Virus record (IMG/VR): IMGVR_UViG_3300024348_000210
Coordinates: 1-26,136 of that record
Source: a virus
DNA: 26,136 nucleotides
Reading direction: 5' to 3' (one strand)
The position numbers and the translations under genes were made by a program. The notes under the pieces were generated by a model. That model was not told where the DNA came from. It was given only the letters and a program-made list of their open reading frames with translations, and ran no database searches. Of this stretch, positions 6,101 to 13,118 are shown one piece after another; the stretch's first letter is position 1; the number at the start of each line of letters is the position of its first letter.

Positions 6101-8063
6101 TACGGGAATAGTTGCCAATAAAGTTACCGGTAAAATCAGTTACTCTATTACGAGCATATGCAGAAACTCGAGTTCTAGCAAAGAATCCGGTGTAATCAGT
6201 TATACGAGTACGAGCAAATGTAGACGGTCTTGTTCTGGTATAATCGGCAGCATAAGCACTAGTGCGGGTACGTGAATAGTTACCAGCGTAAGAAGAAACT
6301 CGAGTTCTAGAATAAACGCCAGCATAAGCACTAGTGCGGGTACGTGAATATGTACCAGCATAAGAACTAGTTCGGGTACGTGCATAGTTACCAGCATAAG
6401 AACTAGTGCGGGTACGTGCATAGTTACCTGCATAAGCACTAGAACGGGTACGTGCATAGTTACCTGCATAAGCACTAGAGCGGGCACGTGTATATGTGCC
6501 AGCATAAGCACTAGAACGGGTACGTGAATATGTGCCAGCATAAGCACTAGAGCGGTCACGCGTATATGTGCCAGCATATGAAGAAGCTCTAGTCCTAGTA
6601 TAAGCTGCAGCATATGCACTAGAACGGTTACGTGCATAGTTACCTGCGTAGGCAGAATTACGAGTTCTAGAATATGTACCAGCATAAGAACTAGTGCGGG
6701 TACGTGCATATGTACCAACATAAGAAGAAACTCTACCGCGAGTATAATCACCTACTCTTGTGCGAGAGAATGTACCAGTAAATGTAGAAGCACGGTTAAC
6801 CGTGTATACTGATGCTCTAGCTCTAGAATAGTAGCCAGTAAAGTTGCCAATATAAGCTGCAGCAATTGTGCGCGTATATGTTTCAGTACGCGTGATTACA
6901 TATTCGCCAGTAAATGATCTAGAGTACACGCCGGTATAATCAGCAGAATATGCAGATGGTCTTGTTCTGCTAAACTGATTAGTATAAGCACCAGTATATT
7001 CGCCAGCAAAGTCGCGAGTATAATTGCCAGTAAACGGTGTTGTATATGTACTTGTTCTTACACGTGAGTATTCACCTACGAAATCACCAGTATAGTTACC
7101 AGCAAAATCACGTGAATAGTTACCAGCAAAGTCTCTTGTGTAATTACCAGTATAGTCACCAGCAAAGTTTACAGTAGAGATGCGAGTTGATACACGTGTA
7201 TAAGTTGAAGCTCGTGTACGAGTGAATACAGAAACCCTAGGATTGATATAAGCCGACGCTCTAGTTCGGGTATATGCAATTAGGCTTGTATCTTTTTTAG
7301 TATTTAACGCAGTACCGACAGCTTTCCAAGTACCTGCAGCAGTCGGTGCACCTTGAGCGGATGAACGTAATTGATATGAACCAAGTTCGCCAGCTGAGGC
7401 GCGCAACGATTTTACACGTTGACCAAGTGTATATTGAATTTCGGCATCCGTCATTTCGGCTAGACTGGCAGAAGCACCAGTTTTTCTAGTCATTGGACGC
7501 GTTGCAGCAGGAGCTGTAGACATGGAGGTTCGGAGATACACATGATATGGAACGGCCGTACCATCACCTTGTGTATCGGAGAATATGCTGTTAATGAATA
7601 CGCTGTAATCAACGCCAGGACTTGTCGCAGCAAGTTTGAAAGTACCCGGGTAGTCTAAGTCGACTAGGACGTTAATGACACGTTTAGCTAAAGCATCTAG
7701 GTCTGCATCTACCATTTCGTAGAAGCCAGGGTTCAATGAATCGCTATAATATCCGATAGGACGCTTAAAGTTCGCTCCGGACTCATCGGCAGAACCAGCA
7801 GTTTGATAAACTGTAGTTGTCGTTGAACCTGAAGTGATCTGACTGGCAGGATGCGTACCGGTCGTTTGGTTGAAGAATGTATCAACAAACGAACCGACAG
7901 CAGTGTTGCCAGTAGAGGTTAATGTAAGCGACCCCACGTCAGATGCTAGTACACCTGATAAATGTTGACCTACGCTCCATGCCAAGTAATTTTCTTCACT
8001 TGGCTGAAACTCATGTAGATCTCCACCGGATAGGAGTTTTAGTGGAATACTCGATTTTGACAC
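3171..8063 (-). CDS. Giant tetrapeptide-repeat fibre-like protein (1630 aa)
   Basis: The start is GTG at 8063, preceded by GAG 7 nt upstream and a late promoter 37 nt upstream. Residues 1-263 form a non-repetitive head, clearly homologous to the head of the neighbouring 1050-aa protein (shared GNTxxGSFVD, GTHPA, YQxAGxADES, SSAQGAP, GTWKAVG). Residues about 264-1605 are a shaft of tetrapeptides (Y/F)-x-(G/R)-x, often paired as YxRxRxSx, with aromatics 4 or 8 residues apart. Residues about 850-1010 are irregular (10-residue units) around an island shared with the paralogue. The last 22 residues (TGLTIQSSSTPVETYTLYVR then LA) are a conserved cap. The shaft has almost no Lys and no Cys, His, Met or Trp that I could find. 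Likely role, inferred: an extended virion fibre or adhesin at the baseplate periphery. No known fold recognised. Confidence 0.85.
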   Translation of the reverse strand: MSKSSIPLKLLSGGDLHEFQPSEENYLAWSVGQHLSGVLASDVGSLTLTSTGNTAVGSFVDTFFNQTTGTHPASQITSGSTTTTVYQTAGSADESGANFKRPIGYYSDSLNPGFYEMVDADLDALAKRVINVLVDLDYPGTFKLAATSPGVDYSVFINSIFSDTQGDGTAVPYHVYLRTSMSTAPAATRPMTRKTGASASLAEMTDAEIQYTLGQRVKSLRASAGELGSYQLRSSAQGAPTAAGTWKAVGTALNTKKDTSLIAYTRTRASAYINPRVSVFTRTRASTYTRVSTRISTVNFAGDYTGNYTRDFAGNYSRDFAGNYTGDFVGEYSRVRTSTYTTPFTGNYTRDFAGEYTGAYTNQFSRTRPSAYSADYTGVYSRSFTGEYVITRTETYTRTIAAAYIGNFTGYYSRARASVYTVNRASTFTGTFSRTRVGDYTRGRVSSYVGTYARTRTSSYAGTYSRTRNSAYAGNYARNRSSAYAAAYTRTRASSYAGTYTRDRSSAYAGTYSRTRSSAYAGTYTRARSSAYAGNYARTRSSAYAGNYARTRTSSYAGNYARTRTSSYAGTYSRTRTSAYAGVYSRTRVSSYAGNYSRTRTSAYAADYTRTRPSTFARTRITDYTGFFARTRVSAYARNRVTDFTGNFIGNYSRNFAGDYARAFTGDYARTFAGDFVGNYARTTITTSTRTRYSAYVRDRVTNFANTYTRDNVVTYTGNYGGTYARTRITNYAADYTRDRLQTFTGNYGGTYTRVRASAYTGVYSRTIIATFTGNYAGTYARTRVTDYAADYTRTRITTYTGDFVGNYAGTYSRTRNSTFYYARNLTYTGDYVGNYGRTRVTDSTRTSAYATAVNYVGDYTRTLYYAGNFVGNYTTAVTYTGDYAAAVTYTGNYTNTIYYVGDYSRIEIGGPYTGNYTRSAATTLTFSKLYSRVIAGEPTPFLGNYSRVSTTVSDYTRTVYQGTTVYYTRARGVLVDYTRAVAGTLYYTRNRAATLDYTRDRVTAYATTSNYTRTRGSTFYYARNLTFTGNFAGAYARTRITDYTRTSAYAGNTAYVGEYVGYYARTRVTNYVGDFVGNYVGNYVGDFVGNYGRTRVTDYIGDFVGEYAGFYARNFIGQYSRTRITDYVGNFVGNYVGDYVGDFVGNYARTRITDYAGNFVGNYARDYAGNFVGDYTRGFAGDYVGNYTGLYTRTSTRTRASAYSRVRYSTYARTRTSAYARDQLTNFAGDFIGNYSRNFAGEYARNFTGNYVGDYANTFIGNYVGNYTRDFIGEYAGTYTRNFIGEYAGNYARDFIGEYAGTYTRDFIGEYAGTYTRNFIGEYAGTYTRNFIGEYAGNYARAFAGEYAGNYARNFAGEYVGNYARSFAGEYVGNYARSFIGNYIGNYSRTFAGEYAGNYARDFAGEYTGTYTRDFAGEYTGTYNTTFTGNYTRDFIGNYARDFATTFIGNYTRNFAGEYAGAYTTTFNNTYIGNYTRSFEGNYVRERVSTYTGNYIGNYSRDFIGNYSRDFAGTYARTRTSTYSAVYTGVYTRGFAGTYTRNSTNVFTRTRQSSYTRVRTSSYTSVSTRNSSITFAGDFAGNYSRDFAGDYSRTFIGNYSRSFIGNYTGLTIQSSSTPVETYTLYVRLA
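3792..4259 (-). repeat. Thirteen 36-bp tandem units in the 1630-aa gene
   Basis: The region is exactly 13 x 36 bp in frame, encoding 12-residue units such as TRDFIGEYAGTY, with variants at fixed positions. Adjacent copies are sometimes identical (for example the pair beginning at 3924 and 3960), while others differ mainly at third codon positions, pointing to a mix of recent and old duplication. Confidence 0.9.
5225..5294 (-). repeat. 70-bp dispersed repeat, copy in the 1630-aa gene
   Basis: This matches 9275-9344 in the paralogous gene at 69 of 70 bases (mismatch at 5281/9331). It encodes KLYSRVIAGEPTPFLGNY within the irregular mid-shaft section (residues about 923-946). The surrounding DNA of the two genes is much less similar, so recent gene conversion or strong selection is implied. 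Confidence 0.9.
6240..6743 (-). repeat. Fourteen 36-bp tandem units in the 1630-aa gene
   Basis: The region is exactly 14 x 36 bp in frame, encoding 12-residue units such as ARTRTSSYAGNY, which is an 8-residue RTR element plus a 4-residue YAGx element. Variation is confined to a few positions (A/S/T before R; T/S/A/N before SxY; N/T/V/D/A after YAG). Confidence 0.9.
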
Positions 8064-8099
8064 TGTTAATCTCGCTCTTAGTAGTTAATCGTGTACTAC

Positions 8100-8107
8100 T
8101 ATTTATA
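8100..8107 (-). promoter_or_regulatory. T4-type late promoter (TATAAATA) for the 1630-aa gene
   Basis: The minus strand reads TATAAATAGT, 37 nt upstream of the GTG start at 8063. The TAA stop of the upstream 1050-aa gene (8105-8103) lies inside the element. A 7-bp inverted repeat (8079-8085 with 8095-8101) touches the promoter's edge. Confidence 0.8.
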
Positions 8108-11100
8108 CAAGTTTAACATACAACGTATATGTTTCCACTGCCTCATTTGAAGATTGAATTGTTAGACCTGTATAGTTACCTATAAAGCCTCTAGAATAGT
8201 CACCAATAAAGCCTCGAGTATAATTACCTACGAAGTCACCAGCATAGGTAGATACTCTATTTAGTATGCTGTTACGAGTATATACTGAAGATCTTGTTCT
8301 GCTATATGTGCTTTCTCTGCCTCGAGAATACGTAGATATTCTAGTTCTAGAATAGTCACCGGCAAATGCTCGACTATAATTACCTATGAAATCGCCAGCA
8401 AAATCAATCACGTTATCGCGGGCAAATGTAGATACTCTATTTCTAGTGTATTCTTCGACCCTGGTAGTTGCGTAAGCACTATTTCTTACTCTAGTATATA
8501 CGCCAGTATATTCACCTACGAAATCACCAGTATAATTTGTGATACGTGTACGAGTAAATTCTCCAACATAATCAGTTATGCGAGTTCGAGCATATGCACT
8601 AATTCTAGTTCTTTCAGAAGTTCTGGTACTTACGCGTACATAGTTACCAACATAATCACCAATATAACTACTGGTCCTTATTCGAGCATATGCACTAACT
8701 CTAGTTCTAGTGTATTCACCAGCAAAGTCACGAGTATAGTTACCAACATAATCACCAATATAACTACTGGTCCTTGTTCGAACAAAGGTAGATGGTCGTG
8801 TTCTAGTGTATTCACCAGCAAAGTTGCGAGCATAGTTGCCGACGTAATCGCCGATATAACTACTAATCCGTGTTCGAAGAAACGTAGACGGTCTTGTTCT
8901 AGCGTAGTTGCCGATAAAGTCACGAGTATAATCACCAGCAAAAGTACGAGCATATGATGAGTTTCGTGTACGAGCATATGTTGATATGCGATTTCTTACA
9001 AAGTTTCTGGCGTACTCACCAATAAAGGTTCTAGAAAAGTTACCAGTAAATAGTCGAGCATAAAAGCTAACATATGTTGATGAACGGTCTCTAGTATATG
9101 TTGACACTCTACTAGAAGTTCGAACATATGATGAAACTCTGGTAAAGTTGCCGGTGAATGTTAAATTACGTGTATAGTTACCGGCATAATTAAGCGTTCT
9201 AGTATAAAATCCTGCAAAGGTTAATGTACTAGGAACTAGTCTAGCATAATCATCAACGATGATCGATATACGGGTATAGTTACCTAGGAACGGAGTTGGT
9301 TCACCAGCAATAACTCTAGAATATAACTTATAGAACGTCAGGGTACTTGGTCTGTTTCTAGTAAAGTTAGCAAGGAAAGATGAGACTCTGGTGTAATTTC
9401 CTTCAAACCCAACCGTTGAAGCGCGGACACGAGTATATGTAGAGGCGCGAGTAAAGCCCGTAGTAAAGTCAAGTACTCGAGTATAATTACCAGTAAAAAA
9501 TAAAGTTCGGGAATAGTTACCGGTAAATAGTCGAGTAAAATTCGGGCTGACATATGTACTACTTCGATCTGTAGCATATGCTGAGGCACGATCTCTTACA
9601 AAGTTTCTGGCGAACTCACCAATAAAGGTTCTAGAAAAGTCACCGGCAAATGCTCTAGAATACGTCGATTCTCTAAGGCGAGAATATGACGATGCCCGTG
9701 TACGGGTATACAGGCCACCAAATGTTCTTGCATAAAAACCGTCAAAACCTGTAGTATAATCAGTTATACGAGTTCTGGCATATGACGATATCCGAGTACG
9801 GCTATAGTTGCCGGCGTAGTTACGTGCGTAGTTACCGCCAAAATCTCTAGTATAATCAGTTATACGAGTTCTGGCATATGCAGAATTACGAATGCGACTA
9901 TAGTTACCGGCAAAGTTACGCGTGTAGTTACCGGTAAAATCTCTAGTATAATCAGTTATGCGGGTACGAATATATTCTCCCACAAAGTTACCGGCAAAGT
10001 TGCCAGCAAAACCACGAGAATAATTGCCTACATAGTTACCAGTAAAGTTACGGCTATAGTTACCTACATAGTCGCCGGTAAAAACTATTTGAGTATTTCT
10101 AGAATAAACTCCAGAATAATTTCCAGTAAAGTCCCTAGTAAAATTACCAGTATACTGTCTAGTATAATTGCCGGCGTAACTTCTAGCATATTCGCCGATA
10201 AAGTTACCAGCAAAGTTGGTTATTCTATTTCTTGAATATGTTGAGTTTCTTAGACGATTATAGGTGCCAAAAAATCCACGGGTATATTCACCGCCAAAAG
10301 TTCTAGAATAGTCACCGGCAAAGTCCCGAGTATAGTTACCAATATAATCGCCGACAAAAGTACGAGCAAAGTCAATTACTACGTTTCGGGTATAAGTAGA
10401 AGCTCTAGATCTAGTATACGTAGATATTCTATTTCGTGTATAGTCTTGATCTGCTACTTGTTTCCGTGTATTAATTGCGCTACCCACGGCTTTCCAAGTA
10501 CCTCCGACCGGAGCACCTTGAGCAGATGAACGTATTACATATGAGCCAGGAGAACCGGCAATTGCCCGTCGAGTCTTAGCTCTTTGTGCTAAAGAATGTA
10601 CCAATTGCGCATTAGTAAATTCTTGCACTCCTTTGTATATACTGGCATCTCTACGGATTTTCATCAACGTAGATGCTGCTAGATTGCTATCAAGTATTCC
10701 TGTAGGGGCAACTGATGTAGTCTTTCGATATATGTTATATACGGTCTGTACGCCAGATGTTGTAGTATCATTAAATGCGCCGGCAATATATACTGACCAG
10801 TTTGCACTAGGTGCAGTTGAACCTAAATAGAAAGCACCGCCATAATCATTATCGGCAAGTTTACTATTAACGCGATCCATCATAGTATTAAATGATGCAT
10901 CAGACATTTCATAAATGCCTTCAGTAGGATCGTTATCTTTATAACCTACAGGCTTGTGGAAAAGAGGACTAGATTCATCAGCAATACCAGCAACTTGGTA
11001 TAAAGTAGTAGTAGTTTCACTAGAAGTGATAGATGTCGCCGGATGAGTTCCTACTGGTTGATTATAAAAGAAATCAACGAATGAACCGATTGGGGTATTT

Positions 11101-11255
11101 CCGCTAGAAGATAGAGTAATATTACCAATATCATTATTTGCAGATACTGCTAATTCCTCGCCAACTAAGTAAGCAAGGAAAGTTTCTTCTGCAGAGTTTA
11201 AGCGCTTTAGGTCACCGTCGTCGGTGAATCTTTTTAGTGCCTTATCAAGTGACAT
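8103..11255 (-). CDS. Giant tetrapeptide-repeat fibre-like protein (1050 aa), paralogue
   Basis: ATG at 11255 has AGGA 7 nt upstream. Residues 1-270 align without large gaps to the head of the 1630-aa protein (TLxSxGNT, IGSFVDxF, NQxxGTHPA, TTTTxYQxAG, ADES, RSSAQGAP, TWKAVG). Residues about 272-1025 are the same (Y/F)-x-(G/R)-x shaft, here with two sets of three 32-residue units. The end TGLTIQSSNEAVETYTLYVK, then LV, matches the paralogue's cap. Lys is nearly absent from the shaft although Arg is abundant. Fixed head and cap with variable shaft length suggest a fibre whose length or binding surface evolves by repeat gain and loss. It lies between the 613-aa fibre-like gene and its longer copy. 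Virion location is inferred from context. No exact late promoter sits in the 21-nt gap upstream; the nearest is inside the previous gene at 11423. Confidence 0.85.
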   Translation of the reverse strand: MSLDKALKRFTDDGDLKRLNSAEETFLAYLVGEELAVSANNDIGNITLSSSGNTPIGSFVDFFYNQPVGTHPATSITSSETTTTLYQVAGIADESSPLFHKPVGYKDNDPTEGIYEMSDASFNTMMDRVNSKLADNDYGGAFYLGSTAPSANWSVYIAGAFNDTTTSGVQTVYNIYRKTTSVAPTGILDSNLAASTLMKIRRDASIYKGVQEFTNAQLVHSLAQRAKTRRAIAGSPGSYVIRSSAQGAPVGGTWKAVGSAINTRKQVADQDYTRNRISTYTRSRASTYTRNVVIDFARTFVGDYIGNYTRDFAGDYSRTFGGEYTRGFFGTYNRLRNSTYSRNRITNFAGNFIGEYARSYAGNYTRQYTGNFTRDFTGNYSGVYSRNTQIVFTGDYVGNYSRNFTGNYVGNYSRGFAGNFAGNFVGEYIRTRITDYTRDFTGNYTRNFAGNYSRIRNSAYARTRITDYTRDFGGNYARNYAGNYSRTRISSYARTRITDYTTGFDGFYARTFGGLYTRTRASSYSRLRESTYSRAFAGDFSRTFIGEFARNFVRDRASAYATDRSSTYVSPNFTRLFTGNYSRTLFFTGNYTRVLDFTTGFTRASTYTRVRASTVGFEGNYTRVSSFLANFTRNRPSTLTFYKLYSRVIAGEPTPFLGNYTRISIIVDDYARLVPSTLTFAGFYTRTLNYAGNYTRNLTFTGNFTRVSSYVRTSSRVSTYTRDRSSTYVSFYARLFTGNFSRTFIGEYARNFVRNRISTYARTRNSSYARTFAGDYTRDFIGNYARTRPSTFLRTRISSYIGDYVGNYARNFAGEYTRTRPSTFVRTRTSSYIGDYVGNYTRDFAGEYTRTRVSAYARIRTSSYIGDYVGNYVRVSTRTSERTRISAYARTRITDYVGEFTRTRITNYTGDFVGEYTGVYTRVRNSAYATTRVEEYTRNRVSTFARDNVIDFAGDFIGNYSRAFAGDYSRTRISTYSRGRESTYSRTRSSVYTRNSILNRVSTYAGDFVGNYTRGFIGDYSRGFIGNYTGLTIQSSNEAVETYTLYVKLV
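8640..8903 (-). repeat. 96-bp tandem units (2.75 copies) in the 1050-aa gene
   Basis: In-frame 32-residue units each join two 8-residue RTR elements to IGDYVGNY and, in the first two, xRxFAGEY. The third copy is cut after IGDYVGNY. The period was checked on TAACTACTGG at 8665 and 8761. Confidence 0.85.
9275..9344 (-). repeat. 70-bp dispersed repeat, copy in the 1050-aa gene
   Basis: This is the partner of 5225-5294 (one mismatch in 70). It encodes KLYSRVIAGEPTPFLGNY at residues about 637-660, roughly mid-shaft as in the paralogue. Confidence 0.9.
9684..9971 (-). repeat. Three 96-bp tandem units in the 1050-aa gene
   Basis: These are three in-frame 32-residue units, each starting xRTRITDY and ending with an 8-residue xRxRxSxY element. 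The third is the most diverged (TTGFDGFY in place of TRDFxGNY). They differ in sequence from the 32-residue units at 8640-8903 but have the same length. Confidence 0.85.
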
Positions 11256-11276
11256 TGGCTGTCCTAATAATTTAGA

Positions 11277-13118
11277 TTAATTTAACAGTACACCATTTTC
11301 ATCATATACCCGAATCCATTTTCCGGCTAAATGATTCAATGCAGCAATAATACTATTAGTTGCTCCGGCACTATCAAAATAAGCTGACAGATCAGATCTA
11401 TGTCCAATGATATTATCTTTAATATTTATAAGATCACTTGAGGCTGAATCTAATTGTGTATGAAGTTCATTAATAGCAGGTACAACAGTAGTTGCAGTAG
11501 TACCCATGTTGCCAGCAGTAACATTGCCAAGATCTGTCATTAACTCATTGAGAGCGTCCATGACAGTTACTGAACCAAAATTAGCGTGGAATGCTTGCGT
11601 TGGTTCTACCCGAGTATTCAGGGTATCAACTTCATTTTCAACTTCATTAATTGCTGCAACAACATTAGTTGCAGTAGTACCCATGTTGGCAGCAGTAACA
11701 TCACCTAGGTCAGTTCTTAATTCTCTGATTGCAGCTGAAATATTAGTAGCAGCTAGACCAGTAAACGTCATGTTACCAATATCAGTCTCATGCTCATTGA
11801 TTGCAGCAGAAAGATTAGTAGCAGTAGTAGTTAAGGTTGTACCAACACCAGTTTTAGTATTAAGAGTATCAATTTCGGTTTCAAGCTCTAGCATTGCACC
11901 GACTACAGTACTAGCAGTAGTACCCATATTGACAGCAGTAACGTCACCGATGTCCGTCATCAATTCGTTAATGCCGTCCATAATAGTATTTGATGTAAAG
12001 TTACTATGGAAGGCTTGAGTAGGTTCAACCCGAGTATTCAAAGTATCAATTTCGGTTTCAAGCTCTAGCACTGCGCCGGTCAGATTTGTTGCAGCAGTAC
12101 CCATATTGCTAGCAGTAACATCACCAATATCAGTTCTTAATTCACGAATAGCGGCTGAGATATTAGTGGCAGTCAAGCCAGTAAATGTCATGTTACCGAT
12201 ATCAGTCTCATGCTCGTTAATAGCACCTACTACGTATTTCGCCGTAGTATTAAGAGAAGTTAGAGAACCGGCAGTAACAAGATCGGCATTTAGTGCATTC
12301 ACAGCAGTAGTAAGATTTGTTCCTAAACCACTAGCTAGAACCATAGTACCAATATTAGTCTCATGTTCATTGAGAGAACCAATAATTGTTTGCGCAGTAG
12401 TATTCAGCGTATCCCAAACACCGCTGTCTGATCCAATCTTTTCATTAGTTAATACTAAACGTATTTTAGTAATTTCTAACTCAGAAGAAGCCGAATCTAA
12501 TTCAGCATGAACTTCGTTAATTGCGCCTACTGCTATTTTAGATGTTGTATCTAAAGTGGTAACTTGACCTAGTTCGTCAACAATCTCTTCGATTGCACCT
12601 TTAAAATGTTTAGAAGTTAAACCATCAAACGAACCAGTAGTAGAAGTATATAAATCAGTTTCGTGTTCATTGACTGCAGCAATCAAATTACCTGCGCCAG
12701 TAGTTAGCGTGTAATTAGTTAAATTGCCACGTACTGCCGACTCTAATTCATTAATAGCAGCAACTGCGCTAGTTTTATTAGTTGTTCCTAATGCAGTATG
12801 ATCGCCTAATTCAGTTCTAAGTTCTTCTATGCCATCATAAAAGTTAATAGCACTTAAGCCAGTAAAGCTAATACCCGAATCATATAATTCGGTATAAAAT
12901 TCATTAACCGCATCTCTAAGATTATCTGCAGTTGTCCAAAGGTCGTAATTGGTCGCACTTCCACGAACAACGGTTTCTAATTCATTCACTGCCGAAACAA
13001 TATCAACTTTAACCGTAGTATCTAATACCGATGGGTCACCTACGTTAGTTGAAATTTCATTGATTTTATCTTTTAAAATCTTGAATGAATCTGTTATTTC
13101 TACAATTGGCTTTGCCAT
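11277..13118 (-). CDS. Repetitive helical fibre-like structural protein (613 aa)
   Basis: ATG at 13118 directly follows the TAA of the 79-aa gene. The protein consists of short units of the form T-(T/S)-A-x-x-(V/L)-x-x-A-(I/V)-N-E-(H/L)-E-T-(D/E)-I, linked by turns such as GNMTFTGL and GDVTAxNMGT. The units look like helices joined by loops, as in trimeric coiled-coil or whisker-like phage fibres. A 140-residue block is duplicated in tandem. The C-terminus (KWIRVYDENGVLLN) is a small non-repetitive cap. No Cys was noted, and there is no signal or membrane segment. Its position between the large baseplate/fibre protein and the giant shafts suggests a fibre or connector at the baseplate rim. 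Specific homologue not identified. Confidence 0.8.
   Translation of the reverse strand: MAKPIVEITDSFKILKDKINEISTNVGDPSVLDTTVKVDIVSAVNELETVVRGSATNYDLWTTADNLRDAVNEFYTELYDSGISFTGLSAINFYDGIEELRTELGDHTALGTTNKTSAVAAINELESAVRGNLTNYTLTTGAGNLIAAVNEHETDLYTSTTGSFDGLTSKHFKGAIEEIVDELGQVTTLDTTSKIAVGAINEVHAELDSASSELEITKIRLVLTNEKIGSDSGVWDTLNTTAQTIIGSLNEHETNIGTMVLASGLGTNLTTAVNALNADLVTAGSLTSLNTTAKYVVGAINEHETDIGNMTFTGLTATNISAAIRELRTDIGDVTASNMGTAATNLTGAVLELETEIDTLNTRVEPTQAFHSNFTSNTIMDGINELMTDIGDVTAVNMGTTASTVVGAMLELETEIDTLNTKTGVGTTLTTTATNLSAAINEHETDIGNMTFTGLAATNISAAIRELRTDLGDVTAANMGTTATNVVAAINEVENEVDTLNTRVEPTQAFHANFGSVTVMDALNELMTDLGNVTAGNMGTTATTVVPAINELHTQLDSASSDLINIKDNIIGHRSDLSAYFDSAGATNSIIAALNHLAGKWIRVYDENGVLLN
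11423..11430 (-). promoter_or_regulatory. Probable late promoter (TATAAATA) inside the 613-aa gene
   Basis: An exact TATAAATA on the minus strand lies 168 nt upstream of the 1050-aa gene, which has no element in its short upstream gap. It lacks the GT extension of the intergenic sites. It may drive the 1050-aa gene or occur by chance in AT-rich coding DNA. Confidence 0.5.
11470..12192 (-). repeat. 420-bp tandem duplication in the 613-aa gene
   Basis: Segments around 11671-11810 and 12091-12230 align at an offset of exactly 420 bp, and TLNTRVEPTQAFH occurs once per copy. One full copy is about 11773-12192 and the second, shortened at its C-terminal side, is about 11470-11772. Within each copy there are further 25-45-residue subrepeats. 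Confidence 0.8.

Noticed and set aside
6200-6751. Long alternative-frame reading frames over the repeat arrays (for example 183 aa at 6200-6751 and 111 aa at 3920-4255, minus strand)
   Set aside because: They arise because a 36-bp repeat is free of stops in more than one frame; their products are degenerate low-complexity strings lying wholly inside the 1630-aa gene.
3171-8063. A CRISPR array or diversity-generating target in the 36-bp repeats
   Set aside because: The repeats are contiguous and in frame with no spacers, and there is no Cas gene, reverse transcriptase or template repeat in the window.
8079-8101. 7-bp inverted repeat before the 1630-aa gene as a second RBS-hiding switch
   Set aside because: One arm lies upstream of the expected start site, as at 1082-1160, but the paired region does not reach the likely Shine-Dalgarno GAG or the start codon, and it cannot be extended.
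11506-12510. Plus-strand reading frames opposite the 613-aa gene (170 and 134 aa)
   Set aside because: They are shadows of the repeated helical units on the other strand, with no ribosome-binding site, no promoter and no recognisable protein features.
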